Source: Prochlorococcus sp. AG-347-M15
GTDB lineage: Bacteria; Cyanobacteriota; Cyanobacteriia; PCC-6307; Cyanobiaceae
DNA: 56,583 nucleotides
Assembly: GCA_003281185.1 (NCBI GenBank)
Contig: QCCS01000010.1
Span: 1-56,583 of the forward strand
Direction of reading: 5' to 3'
A program made the position numbers and the translations under genes. Under the pieces are notes generated by a model. It saw only the letters and a list, made by a program, of their open reading frames with translations, did no database searches and was not told the origin of the DNA. This document shows, piece after piece, positions 19,830-29,380 of the stretch. Every line of letters starts with the position of its first letter. Position 1 is the first letter of the stretch.

Positions 19830-20387
19830 ATGACGATATTTGAAAATAAGAAATTGGAGAGGGATACGTTTAGAAAACTAAGAGATGAGATATCTCTTGA
19901 TGAAAGAGAAAATGTAGAAAAGAATGTAAGACTATATATTGATTCATTTGTTAAGGGATATAAAAATATTGGTTATATAGCTATATATTGGCCTCTAAAA
20001 AATGAAGTTGATATAAGAAGTCTTAAGAAAAAATTCACTTTAGCTTTACCTAGATGTAAAAATAAAAAAGAGTTGTTATTTTATCCATGGGACGAAAAAC
20101 CTCTTACAAAAGATTCTGAGGGAATACTAAGTCCAAATAACTCTTATCCATTGAGTCATTTGCAGATAAGCATGATATTTGTACCATGTCTTTCGGTGGA
20201 TAAAAATTTAACAAGATTAGGTTATGGAGGCGGTTATTTTGATAAATTAAGGAGAGATAATGATTGGGGAAATGTTCCATGCATTGGAGTATTAACTTCT
20301 AATTGCGTAAGTACGATTCCATTAACCAGAGCTGAGTGGGATATTCCTTTATCTGGATTTATCACAGAAAAAGAAATATTTGTATAA
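19830..20387 (+). CDS. 5-formyltetrahydrofolate cyclo-ligase
   Basis: A 185-residue MTHFS-family enzyme, ATP-dependent conversion of 5-formyl-THF to 5,10-methenyl-THF, which recycles the folate made when 10-formyl pools are side-reacted. The conserved C-terminal signature RLGYGGGYFDKLRR (about 130-143) and IYWPLKNEVDIRSL near 51 are present. It lies 9 bases after ruvC and 39 before sufE, in a plus-strand run of housekeeping genes. Confidence 0.88.
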   Translation: MTIFENKKLERDTFRKLRDEISLDERENVEKNVRLYIDSFVKGYKNIGYIAIYWPLKNEVDIRSLKKKFTLALPRCKNKKELLFYPWDEKPLTKDSEGILSPNNSYPLSHLQISMIFVPCLSVDKNLTRLGYGGGYFDKLRRDNDWGNVPCIGVLTSNCVSTIPLTRAEWDIPLSGFITEKEIFV

Positions 20388-20426
20388 TAGAAGACTCTTA
20401 AGTTGATTAATTTATAGCTTTAAAAA

Positions 20427-20846
20427 ATGGAAAATCAGGAAAAATACAATAATTTATCAAAATTAGTAGAAAAATTGAAGAAATCAGAAGATCCAAAAAG
20501 AAAATATGAATACATTTTGTGGTTAGGCAAAAAATTGAAAGAGCCAGATAGTGAAATTCTTGTAGAAGAAAATAAAGTTAAGGGATGCGTTTCGGAAGTT
20601 TTTGTTAGGGCAACTATTAAAGGCGGTAAATTATTTTGGGAAGGATATTCTGATGCTCTCATAACAAAGGGTTTGTTGGCCTTTTTAATAAGCGGATTAA
20701 ATGAGTTAACACCAAATCAAGTTGTTGAATTAGATAAGAAATTTATAGAAGATACTGGTTTGAAAGCAAGCTTAACCCCTTCACGTTCAAATGGTTTTTT
20801 AAATATTTTATTGAAAATGCAGTCTCAAGCAAATGAATTTTTGTAG
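20427..20846 (+). CDS. sufE: SufE sulfur acceptor protein
   Basis: A 139-residue SufE with the persulfide-accepting Cys54 in KVKGCVSEVFV. It takes sulfur from the SufS desulfurase and passes it to the SufBCD scaffold for iron-sulfur cluster assembly, mainly for photosystem I and ferredoxins. The rest of the suf operon is not in the window. It precedes hom by 44 bases. Confidence 0.92.
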   Translation: MENQEKYNNLSKLVEKLKKSEDPKRKYEYILWLGKKLKEPDSEILVEENKVKGCVSEVFVRATIKGGKLFWEGYSDALITKGLLAFLISGLNELTPNQVVELDKKFIEDTGLKASLTPSRSNGFLNILLKMQSQANEFL

Positions 20847-20890
20847 GCCTAATAATATAAAATTAAACTCAAAGTTAAAAGAAATAAAAA

Positions 20891-22192
20891 ATGAGAAAAT
20901 GCAAAATTGGGATTGTAGGTTTTGGAACTGTAGGTTCAGGGATTTATAAAATATTAAGTTCTGAAGTTGATTCACATCCAATCCTAAAAGAAATAGAAAT
21001 TGTAAAAATAGCAGTTAAAGATCTTAATAAAAAAAGGGATATTGAGCTAGACAATAATTTATTAACTGATGATCCATTTAAATTAATTAAAGACCCCTCT
21101 ATAGATGTGATTGTTGAAGTAATGGGTGGAGTTGATTTGGCGAAAGATATTATTCTGCAATCATTAAAATTAGGTAAATCTGTTGTTACTGCAAATAAAG
21201 CTGTCATTGCAAGATATGGAGAAGAAATATATAAAACTGCATCTAAAGAAGGATTGTATATATTGTCAGAAGCCGCTGTTTGCGGTGGGATTCCAATAAT
21301 TGAACCCTTAAAAAGATCATTAAAAAGTAACAGTATTAAGAAAATGGTTGGGATAATAAATGGCACAACAAATTTTATTCTTTCAAAGATGGCAAATGAA
21401 AAAGCTGATTATAAAGAGACTTTAAAATTGGCCCAAAGCCTTGGTTACGCAGAATTTGATCCAACTGCAGATGTTGAGGGGTATGATGCTGCTGATAAGA
21501 TTTCAATCCTTAGTGAACTCGCATTTGGAGGGAAAATCAAAAGAGAGGAGATACATTCTGAGGGTATTAGTAAAATTAATCTCAAGGATATCGAATATGC
21601 CAATAAATTAGGATTTGAAATAAAACTTTTAGCGCTCTCCGAAAGGGGACAAACAAATAGTAATGATTCACTTGCTTTGAATATTTGGGTAGGCCCTTCT
21701 TTGATTCCAAAATCTCATCCATTGGCAACAGTTAAGGGAGTTAACAATGCCTTATTGATAGAGGCCGATCCTCTTGGAGAGATAATGTTGTATGGTCCAG
21801 GTGCAGGGAGCGGCCCAACTGCTGCATCTGTAGTATCAGATATATTAAATCTGCATGCCGCCTCAGTAAAAAATAATAATTCAGTCGATCCATTGTTATC
21901 TTTTGATTTCTGGAGAACCTGTCACATCATAGAATCTTCACAAATAAACAAAAAAAATTACCTCAGAATTATTTGTCTTGATAGTCCAGGCGTCATAGGA
22001 AAGATTGGAGATGTTTTTGGAAAGAATAATGTATCAATAGAATCAATTGTTCAACTTGATGCAAGTGAGGACAAAGCAGAAATTGTCGTTATTACTCATG
22101 AGGTGAATAATGGAGATTTTGAGAAATCGAAAGATGAAATAAATTCGCTAAATGAAGTCAAAATTATTGCAAGTCAATTAAGTTGTATTTAA
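20891..22192 (+). CDS. hom: Homoserine dehydrogenase
   Basis: A 433-residue monofunctional enzyme reducing aspartate semialdehyde to homoserine for threonine and methionine. NAD(P) site GIVGFGTVGSGIYK (residues 7-20), catalytic-domain signature INGTTNFILSKM near 155 and FDPTADVEGYDAADK near 189-203. A C-terminal ACT domain (about 353-430, starting NYLRIICLDSPGVIGKIG) suggests threonine feedback. Complete, normal length. Confidence 0.94.
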   Translation: MRKCKIGIVGFGTVGSGIYKILSSEVDSHPILKEIEIVKIAVKDLNKKRDIELDNNLLTDDPFKLIKDPSIDVIVEVMGGVDLAKDIILQSLKLGKSVVTANKAVIARYGEEIYKTASKEGLYILSEAAVCGGIPIIEPLKRSLKSNSIKKMVGIINGTTNFILSKMANEKADYKETLKLAQSLGYAEFDPTADVEGYDAADKISILSELAFGGKIKREEIHSEGISKINLKDIEYANKLGFEIKLLALSERGQTNSNDSLALNIWVGPSLIPKSHPLATVKGVNNALLIEADPLGEIMLYGPGAGSGPTAASVVSDILNLHAASVKNNNSVDPLLSFDFWRTCHIIESSQINKKNYLRIICLDSPGVIGKIGDVFGKNNVSIESIVQLDASEDKAEIVVITHEVNNGDFEKSKDEINSLNEVKIIASQLSCI

Positions 22193-22262
22193 AAAAATAG
22201 TTTGCAAATTTCCTTATAGCTTGGTAAACCGAAGAAAGTAAGTGTTTGGTTTTAGAACCTTA

Positions 22263-22529
22263 ATGATTCATTCAAAACTATTAGGCAGCGAAAACAATAA
22301 TTTAATTTCTTCTGAAAACCTTTATAAAGGTGCTTGCGTAAAAATTAAAAATAGCAATAAGACTTTTCAAATAATTGGTTTAAATATAAGTAAAGAAATT
22401 TGTTGGGTGAGAGAGTGGCCTTTTGCCTGTAATTCTAAAAAAACATTTGCTTTAGAAATAAATCAAATAACCTTACAAATTTTCTGCTCAAATAATTCTT
22501 CAGAAAAACTAAGTAATTATGAAATATGA
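22263..22529 (+). CDS. Conserved hypothetical protein (picocyanobacterial)
   Basis: An 88-residue protein read from the ATG at 22263, giving MIHSKLLGSENN; an in-frame GTG at 22242 would add seven residues. The middle reads GACVKIKNSNKTFQIIGLN and ICWVREWPF, a small beta-rich fold of the kind seen in conserved Prochlorococcus hypothetical proteins. No membrane helix or known motif. It overlaps the next start by 4 bases (ATGA-type junction), so it is co-transcribed with the ABC substrate-binding gene. Confidence 0.72.
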   Translation: MIHSKLLGSENNNLISSENLYKGACVKIKNSNKTFQIIGLNISKEICWVREWPFACNSKKTFALEINQITLQIFCSNNSSEKLSNYEI

Positions 22530-24097
22530 AAAAAAAAGTTGTTTTATCAATATTATTTATCTTAATTTCTTTTTTACAGAATTCTTGCGGCTCAAAAAGA
22601 ATATCTAAAAAAATAATAGTAGCAAGTTCTGGAAAAATTGAATCTTTAGATCCAGCTAGAGCAAATACTCTTAAAGCAATTCAATTAATCAGTTCCCTTG
22701 GAGACACATTATATGAATTAAATTATGATGGAAAATTAATCCCTAAATTGGCCTCGGAGATGCCATTTATTTCAAAGGATAGACTTCAAATAACGATCAA
22801 TTTAAGAAAGAATGTTTTTTTTCACGATGGAACTGCATTTAACTCAAATGCTATGAAGTTTACCTTTGATAGATTCAAAAGAATTGGAACGATGAACTAT
22901 ATTTTAGGAAACAAGATTAAATCAATAGAAACGCCAAGTGAATATTCAGTCATAATAAATTTGAATAAACCATCAAGTTCTTTAAATGGTTTACTCACAT
23001 CAGTAAATTTAACTCCAATATCTCCTACCTTTTACAAACAATATTCTGATAAGTTTCTAAATGAAAAATTCGTTGGTACTGGCAAGTATGTGCTTACCAG
23101 TTTTTCTAATGAAGTTCAATCAATTGATCCGTATTTAAATTATTGGGGTGAAAAGCCCTTAAACGAGGGAGTTAATTTTGTGGGATATTCAAATTCATCT
23201 TCTCTTTTTGGCGCTTTAAAAAGTAAACAAATTGACGTGCTTTTATCAAATTCAATTGATGATAGTCAGAGAAAAAGTTTAAATAATTTAAGTAAAGATA
23301 AACAGTTTAATGAAGGTAATAGCCCTTTTACTGAATTAAGTTTTATAAGCCTTAAAACTAGTTCTTATCCCTTAAATAATCTTAATTTAAGACTGGCTTT
23401 GGCAAAAAGTCTTAATAGAAAATTGATTAGTGAGAAAGTAAGTTATGGATTAAGGAAGCCATCTAGATCAATTATTCCTCCGATATTAAAAAAAGATAAT
23501 CAAGAACTTTGGCCTAAATATGATTATTTAGAAGCGAGAAGGTTATTTCAAAAAGAAAATTATTGCAATGGAAATATTCTAAAAATACCCCTTACTTATA
23601 GATCGAATGTACCAGCTGACAAGCTTATTGCTCTCACATGGCAGGAAGAAATTAAAAATTCTTTGAAAGATTGTATTGATATCGAACTTAATGGGGTTGA
23701 ATCTACAACAGTTTATAAGAATCTAAGTTTAGGAATTTATACAGCAGTTATTCTTGATTGGACTGGAGCTTATTCAGATCCAGAAGCATATCTCACCCCT
23801 CTTTTAAGTTGTAATGAAATAGTTGATGGTATATGTAAAAAAGGAGAATCAGTTTACAGCGGTAGTTTTTGGGGATCAAATAAAGTGGAAAGTTTATTTC
23901 TTGAGAGTGAAAAAATAAGTGGAATTAAAAGATTAGAAAAACTTGTTGAAATTGAAAAAATAGCAGCAAATTCAATCCCTTATATTCCTATTTGGATATC
24001 CTCTCAAAAAGCATGGTCTCAAAATAAAATATCAAAACCTATTTTTAATGGTGCAGGAATAATTTCATTGAGCGAATTAGAGTTAATTGATGAGTAG
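22526..24097 (+). CDS. ABC transporter family 5 solute-binding lipoprotein (peptide/nickel type)
   Basis: A 523-residue extracytoplasmic binding protein. A hydrophobic leader is followed by a weak lipobox (FLQNSCGSKR, Cys near 21). The family 5 signature is seen in ESLDPARANTLKAIQ near 39 and LRKNVFFHDGTAFNS near 90. Such proteins bind oligopeptides, opines or metal chelates; the ligand cannot be read from sequence. It overlaps the permease gene by 8 bases. Confidence 0.85.
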   Translation: MKKKVVLSILFILISFLQNSCGSKRISKKIIVASSGKIESLDPARANTLKAIQLISSLGDTLYELNYDGKLIPKLASEMPFISKDRLQITINLRKNVFFHDGTAFNSNAMKFTFDRFKRIGTMNYILGNKIKSIETPSEYSVIINLNKPSSSLNGLLTSVNLTPISPTFYKQYSDKFLNEKFVGTGKYVLTSFSNEVQSIDPYLNYWGEKPLNEGVNFVGYSNSSSLFGALKSKQIDVLLSNSIDDSQRKSLNNLSKDKQFNEGNSPFTELSFISLKTSSYPLNNLNLRLALAKSLNRKLISEKVSYGLRKPSRSIIPPILKKDNQELWPKYDYLEARRLFQKENYCNGNILKIPLTYRSNVPADKLIALTWQEEIKNSLKDCIDIELNGVESTTVYKNLSLGIYTAVILDWTGAYSDPEAYLTPLLSCNEIVDGICKKGESVYSGSFWGSNKVESLFLESEKISGIKRLEKLVEIEKIAANSIPYIPIWISSQKAWSQNKISKPIFNGAGIISLSELELIDE

Positions 24098-25112
24098 AAA
24101 TTTAAATAAATTACTAAATTATTCCTTATTAAAAATTTCATTAATACCAATAATGCTATGGATAATTTCTTCATTAGTATTTATTTTATTGAGAGTTGCC
24201 CCCGGCGATCCTGTCGATGCAATACTTGGATCTGGTGCAGATGAGGTTTCAAGGGAATTTCTAAGAAATAAACTGGGGCTAAATGAACCTTTAATAAGTC
24301 AATATTTTTCATATATTAAAAATATATTGCACTTAGATTTTGGCCAATCTCTTAGTACCCAGGAGCCAGTCCTTAATATTATTATTAAGTCATTGCCTGC
24401 AAGTCTTGAGCTTGGATTCTTTTCAATATTAAGTGCCACACTAATAGGATTCCCATTGGGATTAATTGGCTTAAGAAATAAAGGTAAAAAGACTGATTAT
24501 ATTTCGAGAATATTAGGAATTGCTACATATGCGATCCCTCCTTTTTGGGGTGCAATGTTAGCGCAATTATTATTTTCTGTATTCTTTAATATTTCCCCAA
24601 TTGGAGGTAGATTTCCAATATTTCAACAACAACCTCAAATTACGGGTTTTCTAGTTTTAGATAGTATTCTTTCAAATAATATTATTGCTTTGAAAGATAG
24701 TCTTTATCATCTCGCACTTCCTTCGATTACCCTTGGCTTTTTATTAAGTGGTATATTCAGCCGCTCATTAAGAGTAAATTTAGATAAGACATTAAAAAGT
24801 GATTATGTAAATGCTGCTTTATGTAGAGGAATATCAAGGAAAAAAATATTTTTAAACCATGCATTGCCTAATGCTCTATTGCCAATTGTCACTATTTCTG
24901 GCTTGACTATGGCCTCATTAGCAGGAGGTGCTTTATTGTTCGAGGTAACTTTTTCATGGCCGGGTATAGCTTTAAGATTACATGAAGCAATTTCTCAAAG
25001 AGACTATACCTTGGTTCAAGGAATTGTAATTTTTACCTCTATGCTCATAGTTTCTTTAAACCTCTTCGTGGATATTTTAATCGCATATTTAGATCCAAGA
25101 ATAGAATACTAA
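24090..25112 (+). CDS. ABC transporter permease, DppB/OppB type
   Basis: A 340-residue inner-membrane permease with six helices; the ATG at 24090 is preferred over the TTG at 24087. DppB hallmarks are FILLRVAPGDPVDAILG (near 29-45) and the ATPase-docking EAA loop with ALCRGISRKKIFLNHALPNA. Its partner DppC-type permease and the two ATPases are absent from this locus, so they must be encoded elsewhere, or this permease forms a homodimer (inference). It converges with the hydrolase gene, overlapping by 4 bases. Confidence 0.85.
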   Translation: MSRNLNKLLNYSLLKISLIPIMLWIISSLVFILLRVAPGDPVDAILGSGADEVSREFLRNKLGLNEPLISQYFSYIKNILHLDFGQSLSTQEPVLNIIIKSLPASLELGFFSILSATLIGFPLGLIGLRNKGKKTDYISRILGIATYAIPPFWGAMLAQLLFSVFFNISPIGGRFPIFQQQPQITGFLVLDSILSNNIIALKDSLYHLALPSITLGFLLSGIFSRSLRVNLDKTLKSDYVNAALCRGISRKKIFLNHALPNALLPIVTISGLTMASLAGGALLFEVTFSWPGIALRLHEAISQRDYTLVQGIVIFTSMLIVSLNLFVDILIAYLDPRIEY

Positions 25113-26659
25113 TTTTCGGAAATTTCTTTTATTGTTTCAAGATCTAAAAGATGGAAATCAAGTCCCAAATCCCTTTGGTTTTTAACTACTTTAGGGATCT
25201 TTTGATCTTTAACATTATTTAAAAATTCAACTATAAATTTCGTAGATAAATCTTGTACTAATATTGGCTCTGAACCGATAAAAGTTTCACTTATTTTGAA
25301 TACGTCATTCTTTTCTTCATAGCTTTTATTAATTCTTATTGGAGAGAAATGACTTGCCCCTTCAATAATTAAAAATCTATTTGATGGATTATTTAAAGCA
25401 GAAAAAACTCTAAATTGTTCATTAATTAATGGTGTAATAAGGTCATACGTACCACCTATTAGAAGAGTTGGTGTTTTAATACCGGTACTATTTTCTTTTG
25501 GCCATACTAAACTGCCAAATGAATTAAAACCTATAATCGCACTGGCTTTATTAGAGTTATTTTTCTTAGGGAACGGTATTTCGCTTAACTGACATTGAAG
25601 TAATTTAGATAAATTTGTTACCGCAAAGTCTTTTAATGCCGAATCACATTTGTCCTCTAGTTGATCAGTAGGTTTATTGCCTTCATATAAAAGTGCAATT
25701 AAAGCACCAAGTGAATGTCCCATTAAAATATAAGAATTATTAGGTAAACCAAATTCCCCATTTTCATGAGCTTGTAATACAGCATCTAAATCTTTAATTC
25801 TATATAAGAAAAAGTCAGCACTTCCTGGTATTGTTTCCTTACCTTCGAGTACTTCTATAAATGACTCCGAATTACTGCCTCTATGATCTATGAATAATAT
25901 TGGCCAACCTCTTTTAGCCAATTCGTTTCCTATCCATTTGAAATTATTAATTTCGCCTCCAAGTCCTGGCATAAAAATTATCAGTTCTTTATCTTTATTT
26001 TTTTTATTGCTTTTCCATATTGCAACTTCAAAAGGTTTCACTCGATGAGGAGCATAAATTTTTTTATCAATTTTAATAAGATCTTGAGCTGATTTTTTTT
26101 CAGTATTTTTGAAGGCATTTTGGTTCGTTCTTTCAAGTTTATTTAATTTGTATAAAAGTTCTTGTTGCATTGATAATTCATTTTTCCAAGATGAAATTAT
26201 TAAAATTAGATTATCAATATCAAGTGAAATTTCTTCTGATGGTAATGCCTTTATGATTTCTAAAGTTGAAACTTCTTTTTTTTGATCTAATAAATTTTCT
26301 ATTGTGTTATAAATTTCAGTTCCATTATCGCCATTTGGAACTTTAATGCTTTTGCTTAATTCTGTTAGAATTTTACGTCCTATCCAACTTCTTAATATTT
26401 CTCTGTTTAATCCCTCTTCTTTGAAAACTGGAAATTCTAAAAATTTTGATAATTCAAAAACTCTTATTAATCCATTTTTTTTTAACCAATCTATTAATTC
26501 TGTTGAATCATCATTGTATTTTTCTAATTTTGATAATTGTTCTATAGTAAGAGGGATTTCCATCTCTTCAAATTTAATATTTATCTTTTCAGCAGCCTTT
26601 AAACCATTATTAAAAAATAAACCATAAAAACTAAAAAAAATTATAAAAATGTATTTCAC
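25109..26659 (-). CDS. Exported alpha/beta hydrolase with N-terminal DUF1400-like domain
   Basis: A 516-residue protein with a GTG start and a signal peptide (hydrophobic 3-17, cleavage near LKAAEK). Residues 25-130 resemble the DUF1400 helical domain found in cyanobacterial hydrolases. The alpha/beta hydrolase part begins LIIFMPGLGGEINNF near 224, has the nucleophile elbow GHSLGAL near 317 and a late catalytic His in GASHFSP. Substrate unknown; related proteins are annotated as lipases or dienelactone hydrolases. Its start codon is only 2 bases from that of the divergent MFS gene. Confidence 0.78.
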   Translation of the reverse strand: MKYIFIIFFSFYGLFFNNGLKAAEKINIKFEEMEIPLTIEQLSKLEKYNDDSTELIDWLKKNGLIRVFELSKFLEFPVFKEEGLNREILRSWIGRKILTELSKSIKVPNGDNGTEIYNTIENLLDQKKEVSTLEIIKALPSEEISLDIDNLILIISSWKNELSMQQELLYKLNKLERTNQNAFKNTEKKSAQDLIKIDKKIYAPHRVKPFEVAIWKSNKKNKDKELIIFMPGLGGEINNFKWIGNELAKRGWPILFIDHRGSNSESFIEVLEGKETIPGSADFFLYRIKDLDAVLQAHENGEFGLPNNSYILMGHSLGALIALLYEGNKPTDQLEDKCDSALKDFAVTNLSKLLQCQLSEIPFPKKNNSNKASAIIGFNSFGSLVWPKENSTGIKTPTLLIGGTYDLITPLINEQFRVFSALNNPSNRFLIIEGASHFSPIRINKSYEEKNDVFKISETFIGSEPILVQDLSTKFIVEFLNNVKDQKIPKVVKNQRDLGLDFHLLDLETIKEISEN

Positions 26660-26661
26660 TT

Positions 26662-27891
26662 GTGATTAGTCCAAATAGTTTAAAAATTAGTAAAAATTGG
26701 TGGATTCAATTCCCATATCATTTGAGGTTAATAACCAAGATAAGATTTTACGCTGCATTTGGAGCAGGAGGTGTTATTTATTTAACATCACTTATTTTTA
26801 ATAATATAGGATTATCGGCAACAGATATTGGCTTGGGGTTTACCATCTCAGCAATAATTGGAACCGTAACAAGACTCTATACAGGTAATTATCTAAATAA
26901 AACAGGGAAAATACAATATCCAATAGTTACATCTTCAATACTAAGTATTGCCGCTAGCTTATGCCTCATTTTTTCAAGAGATACCTTTTTATACATAATT
27001 GGACAATCATTTGTTGGGGCTGCTGCAGGAATATATTGGCCTGCTGCCGAGTTTGGTGTGCCCTATTTTTGCCATCCTATCGAAACACGTAAAGCTTATG
27101 CTCTTGTAAGAAGTTCGGAGGCTTTAGGAATATTTCTAGGAGTATTAATAGGGGGTTATATGACAAATTATTTGTATTCTAAATCAATTTTTATTAATGA
27201 TATATTTTCCATGTTAGTCATCACATATTTAATATCTAGAAATAGCTCTTCTATTAATAGCAACTTAGAGAATTTCCGAAAAAAATTAGTTAATCCAATT
27301 AAAGATGAACAGTTGAAATGGAATAAAAATTCTTTAATAATAATTTTTTCTATTTTGTTAATTACTACTTCCCTAGCTTTGATTCAAGTAACTTTGCCTT
27401 TGGATCTTGTTAAAGGTGGAGTTTATCGCAATGCATTAAGCAAAGAAATTATTAGTCTTATAATTTCTATTCAATTAATTTTGTTGTTGTTTTTACAATG
27501 GCCTGTCGGTTCTTGGATATCTAAGAAAGGAAGATTATATGGCTTAAAATTTAGTTTAATAAATTTCTCTTTCGCTTCTTTTTTATTATTTATTTCTAGT
27601 TATTTAAATATTTCTGCTTTTTATTTAATTTCTTTTTCATTGATATTAGTAAGTTTAGGGACTGCTTCATTTCTCCCCACATCAACAGATATAGTTTTCA
27701 GAATAGCTCCTTCAAACAAAAAAGGTTTTGCACTTGCTCTATTATCACAATGTTTCGCAATGGGTTATTTTTTTGGACCATTTATTTCGGGACGTATATT
27801 AGATTTATTTGGTTATGCTTCAGTAATCTGGCTATCTATTTCATTTGCTTGCTTAATAATTTTTTCAATACTATTTAAGAGATTATTTTAA
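26662..27891 (+). CDS. Major facilitator superfamily transporter
   Basis: A 409-residue protein with about twelve hydrophobic helices. Supporting motifs are the loop 2-3 region TRLYTGNYLNKTG and GFALALLSQCFAMGYFFGPFISG in the C-terminal half. Likely a proton-coupled exporter or drug/metabolite carrier; substrate unknown. The GTG start at 26662 lies 2 bases from the start of the divergent hydrolase; no downstream ATG fits before the first helix. It overlaps the convergent DUF2834-like gene by 4 bases. Confidence 0.82.
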   Translation: MISPNSLKISKNWWIQFPYHLRLITKIRFYAAFGAGGVIYLTSLIFNNIGLSATDIGLGFTISAIIGTVTRLYTGNYLNKTGKIQYPIVTSSILSIAASLCLIFSRDTFLYIIGQSFVGAAAGIYWPAAEFGVPYFCHPIETRKAYALVRSSEALGIFLGVLIGGYMTNYLYSKSIFINDIFSMLVITYLISRNSSSINSNLENFRKKLVNPIKDEQLKWNKNSLIIIFSILLITTSLALIQVTLPLDLVKGGVYRNALSKEIISLIISIQLILLLFLQWPVGSWISKKGRLYGLKFSLINFSFASFLLFISSYLNISAFYLISFSLILVSLGTASFLPTSTDIVFRIAPSNKKGFALALLSQCFAMGYFFGPFISGRILDLFGYASVIWLSISFACLIIFSILFKRLF

Positions 27892-28259
27892 TTAATCTTT
27901 TCTAATTCAATAATTCTTCTCTCTCTTAAAAATAAGAAAAAAGGTGCAGAGAATGCGAATGCTATAAGAAAAGTTCCAATGTATACAACCCACATATTCT
28001 TCATGTTTAGTTTTTTTGATTCATTTACTATCCATATAAAAATAGCGCTTGCACCTACTAATAAGTCTCTAGAAATTGACTGAGCTGCAGGGTTTGCATT
28101 TGCTAAAGAAATGAAGTTATTTATATCAAAGTTGTTTCCATATTCCCTAGCAAATTCGAAATTTGCCATCATTGGCAGGACAGCACCCAAAATTGATAGA
28201 AAAAGGTAAAGATAAGATAGTATTTGTTTATTATCTTTTAAAATGTTAAATGAATTCAC
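27888..28259 (-). CDS. DUF2834-like small membrane protein
   Basis: A 123-residue protein with three helices (about 16-34, 66-80, 90-109). The pattern YLFLSILGAVLPM followed by ISRDLLVGASAIFIWI is that of the DUF2834 family, of unknown function. It converges on the MFS gene and is divergent from the sugar kinase with 41 bases between. Confidence 0.68.
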   Translation of the reverse strand: MNSFNILKDNKQILSYLYLFLSILGAVLPMMANFEFAREYGNNFDINNFISLANANPAAQSISRDLLVGASAIFIWIVNESKKLNMKNMWVVYIGTFLIAFAFSAPFFLFLRERRIIELEKIN

Positions 28260-28300
28260 TGGTCAAAAATATTTCTTTTAATAATAGTATTTAAAAGCTT

Positions 28301-29155
28301 ATGGTTGTTGAAAAGAATAATAAAGTTGAAGACTATAAATTTAAAAAAGGAAGTTTAAATTTTGCTGTTGTTGGTCATGTTGAGTGGATAAATTTCTTAA
28401 AGGTCGATCAATTACCAAAACCGGGCGTCATTTCTCATTCACAAAAATCTCTTGAGTATCCAGCTGGTGGCGGCTCTATTATCGCGAAAATACTTTCTGA
28501 TTTAACTTTAAAACAAATTCATTTTTTCACGTCATTAGGTAATGATGATTATGGAGATAAGTGTTTCAAGATCCTCTCAAATATGGGAATAAATTTGCAT
28601 GTCGCTTGGCGTGATAAACCAACTAGAAGAGGTTTCAGTTTGATTGACTCTCAAGGGGAAAGAGCAATAACAGTTATTGGAGAAAGGTTAGCTCCAACTC
28701 ATAAAGACAATTTAGAATGGAACATTTTAAAAAAAATGGACGGAATTTTTATTACCGCATCTGATTCAGAGATTTTTAAAATGGCTAGATCAGCTTCAAT
28801 ACTGTGTACAACACCAAGGGTGGGTTTAAATACAATTAATAAATCAAAAGTCCTTTTGGATGGATTAATAGGCAGTAATCTCGATCCTGGCGAAGTATTT
28901 TCTTTTTCTGATTTATCTGTTAAGCCCAAATATACAATTAAAACCGAGGGAGAAAGGGGGGGCATAATATTTCCAGGAGGCAGATATAAGGCTCTTAAAA
29001 ACAAAAAGTTAAAGGTTGATTCTTATGGATGTGGCGACTCTTTTGCTGCTGCTATCCTTTATGGAATGGCATCAAAATGGGATATAGATAAAAGCTTAAA
29101 TCTTGCTAAAGTAATTGGAAGAAATACTAGTGAATTTTTTGGACCATATGCTTAA
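28301..29155 (+). CDS. PfkB-family carbohydrate kinase
   Basis: A 284-residue ribokinase-like kinase. The C-terminal PfkB signature is present as DSYGCGDSFAAAILYGM (near 244-260) with catalytic Asp in GCGD, and the N-terminal glycine pair in YPAGGGSIIAKIL (near 52-64). The sugar substrate is not evident; fructokinase, ribokinase or adenosine-type activity are all possible. The first 15 residues form a Lys/Asn-rich extension. Confidence 0.83.
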   Translation: MVVEKNNKVEDYKFKKGSLNFAVVGHVEWINFLKVDQLPKPGVISHSQKSLEYPAGGGSIIAKILSDLTLKQIHFFTSLGNDDYGDKCFKILSNMGINLHVAWRDKPTRRGFSLIDSQGERAITVIGERLAPTHKDNLEWNILKKMDGIFITASDSEIFKMARSASILCTTPRVGLNTINKSKVLLDGLIGSNLDPGEVFSFSDLSVKPKYTIKTEGERGGIIFPGGRYKALKNKKLKVDSYGCGDSFAAAILYGMASKWDIDKSLNLAKVIGRNTSEFFGPYA

Positions 29156-29185
29156 AATTATGAAATTAATTGATTTAAGAATTTT

Positions 29186-29377
29186 ATGAAGAACTTAGGT
29201 AATAAAAATAAAAATATTCTTGTAGAGAACCTTATTATTTTCTTTTTATTTACTTTTTTATTATTTTTTAAATCTTTGAAAACTTTATCTGGCATTTTTA
29301 CTTATGGAATCTTTAAAAAAGAAGTATTAACTACTAAAAGTAACTTAGGTGTAGATATAAAAATAAAAATTAAATAG
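29186..29377 (+). CDS. Small single-helix membrane protein
   Basis: A 63-residue protein with one strong hydrophobic segment (about 16-31, LIIFFLFTFLLFF) and basic ends. No recognised family. It starts 30 bases after the kinase and ends 3 bases before the next small gene, suggesting a short operon. Composition (Lys, Asn, Ile) matches the genome. Confidence 0.5.
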   Translation: MKNLGNKNKNILVENLIIFFLFTFLLFFKSLKTLSGIFTYGIFKKEVLTTKSNLGVDIKIKIK

Positions 29378-29380
29378 GAA

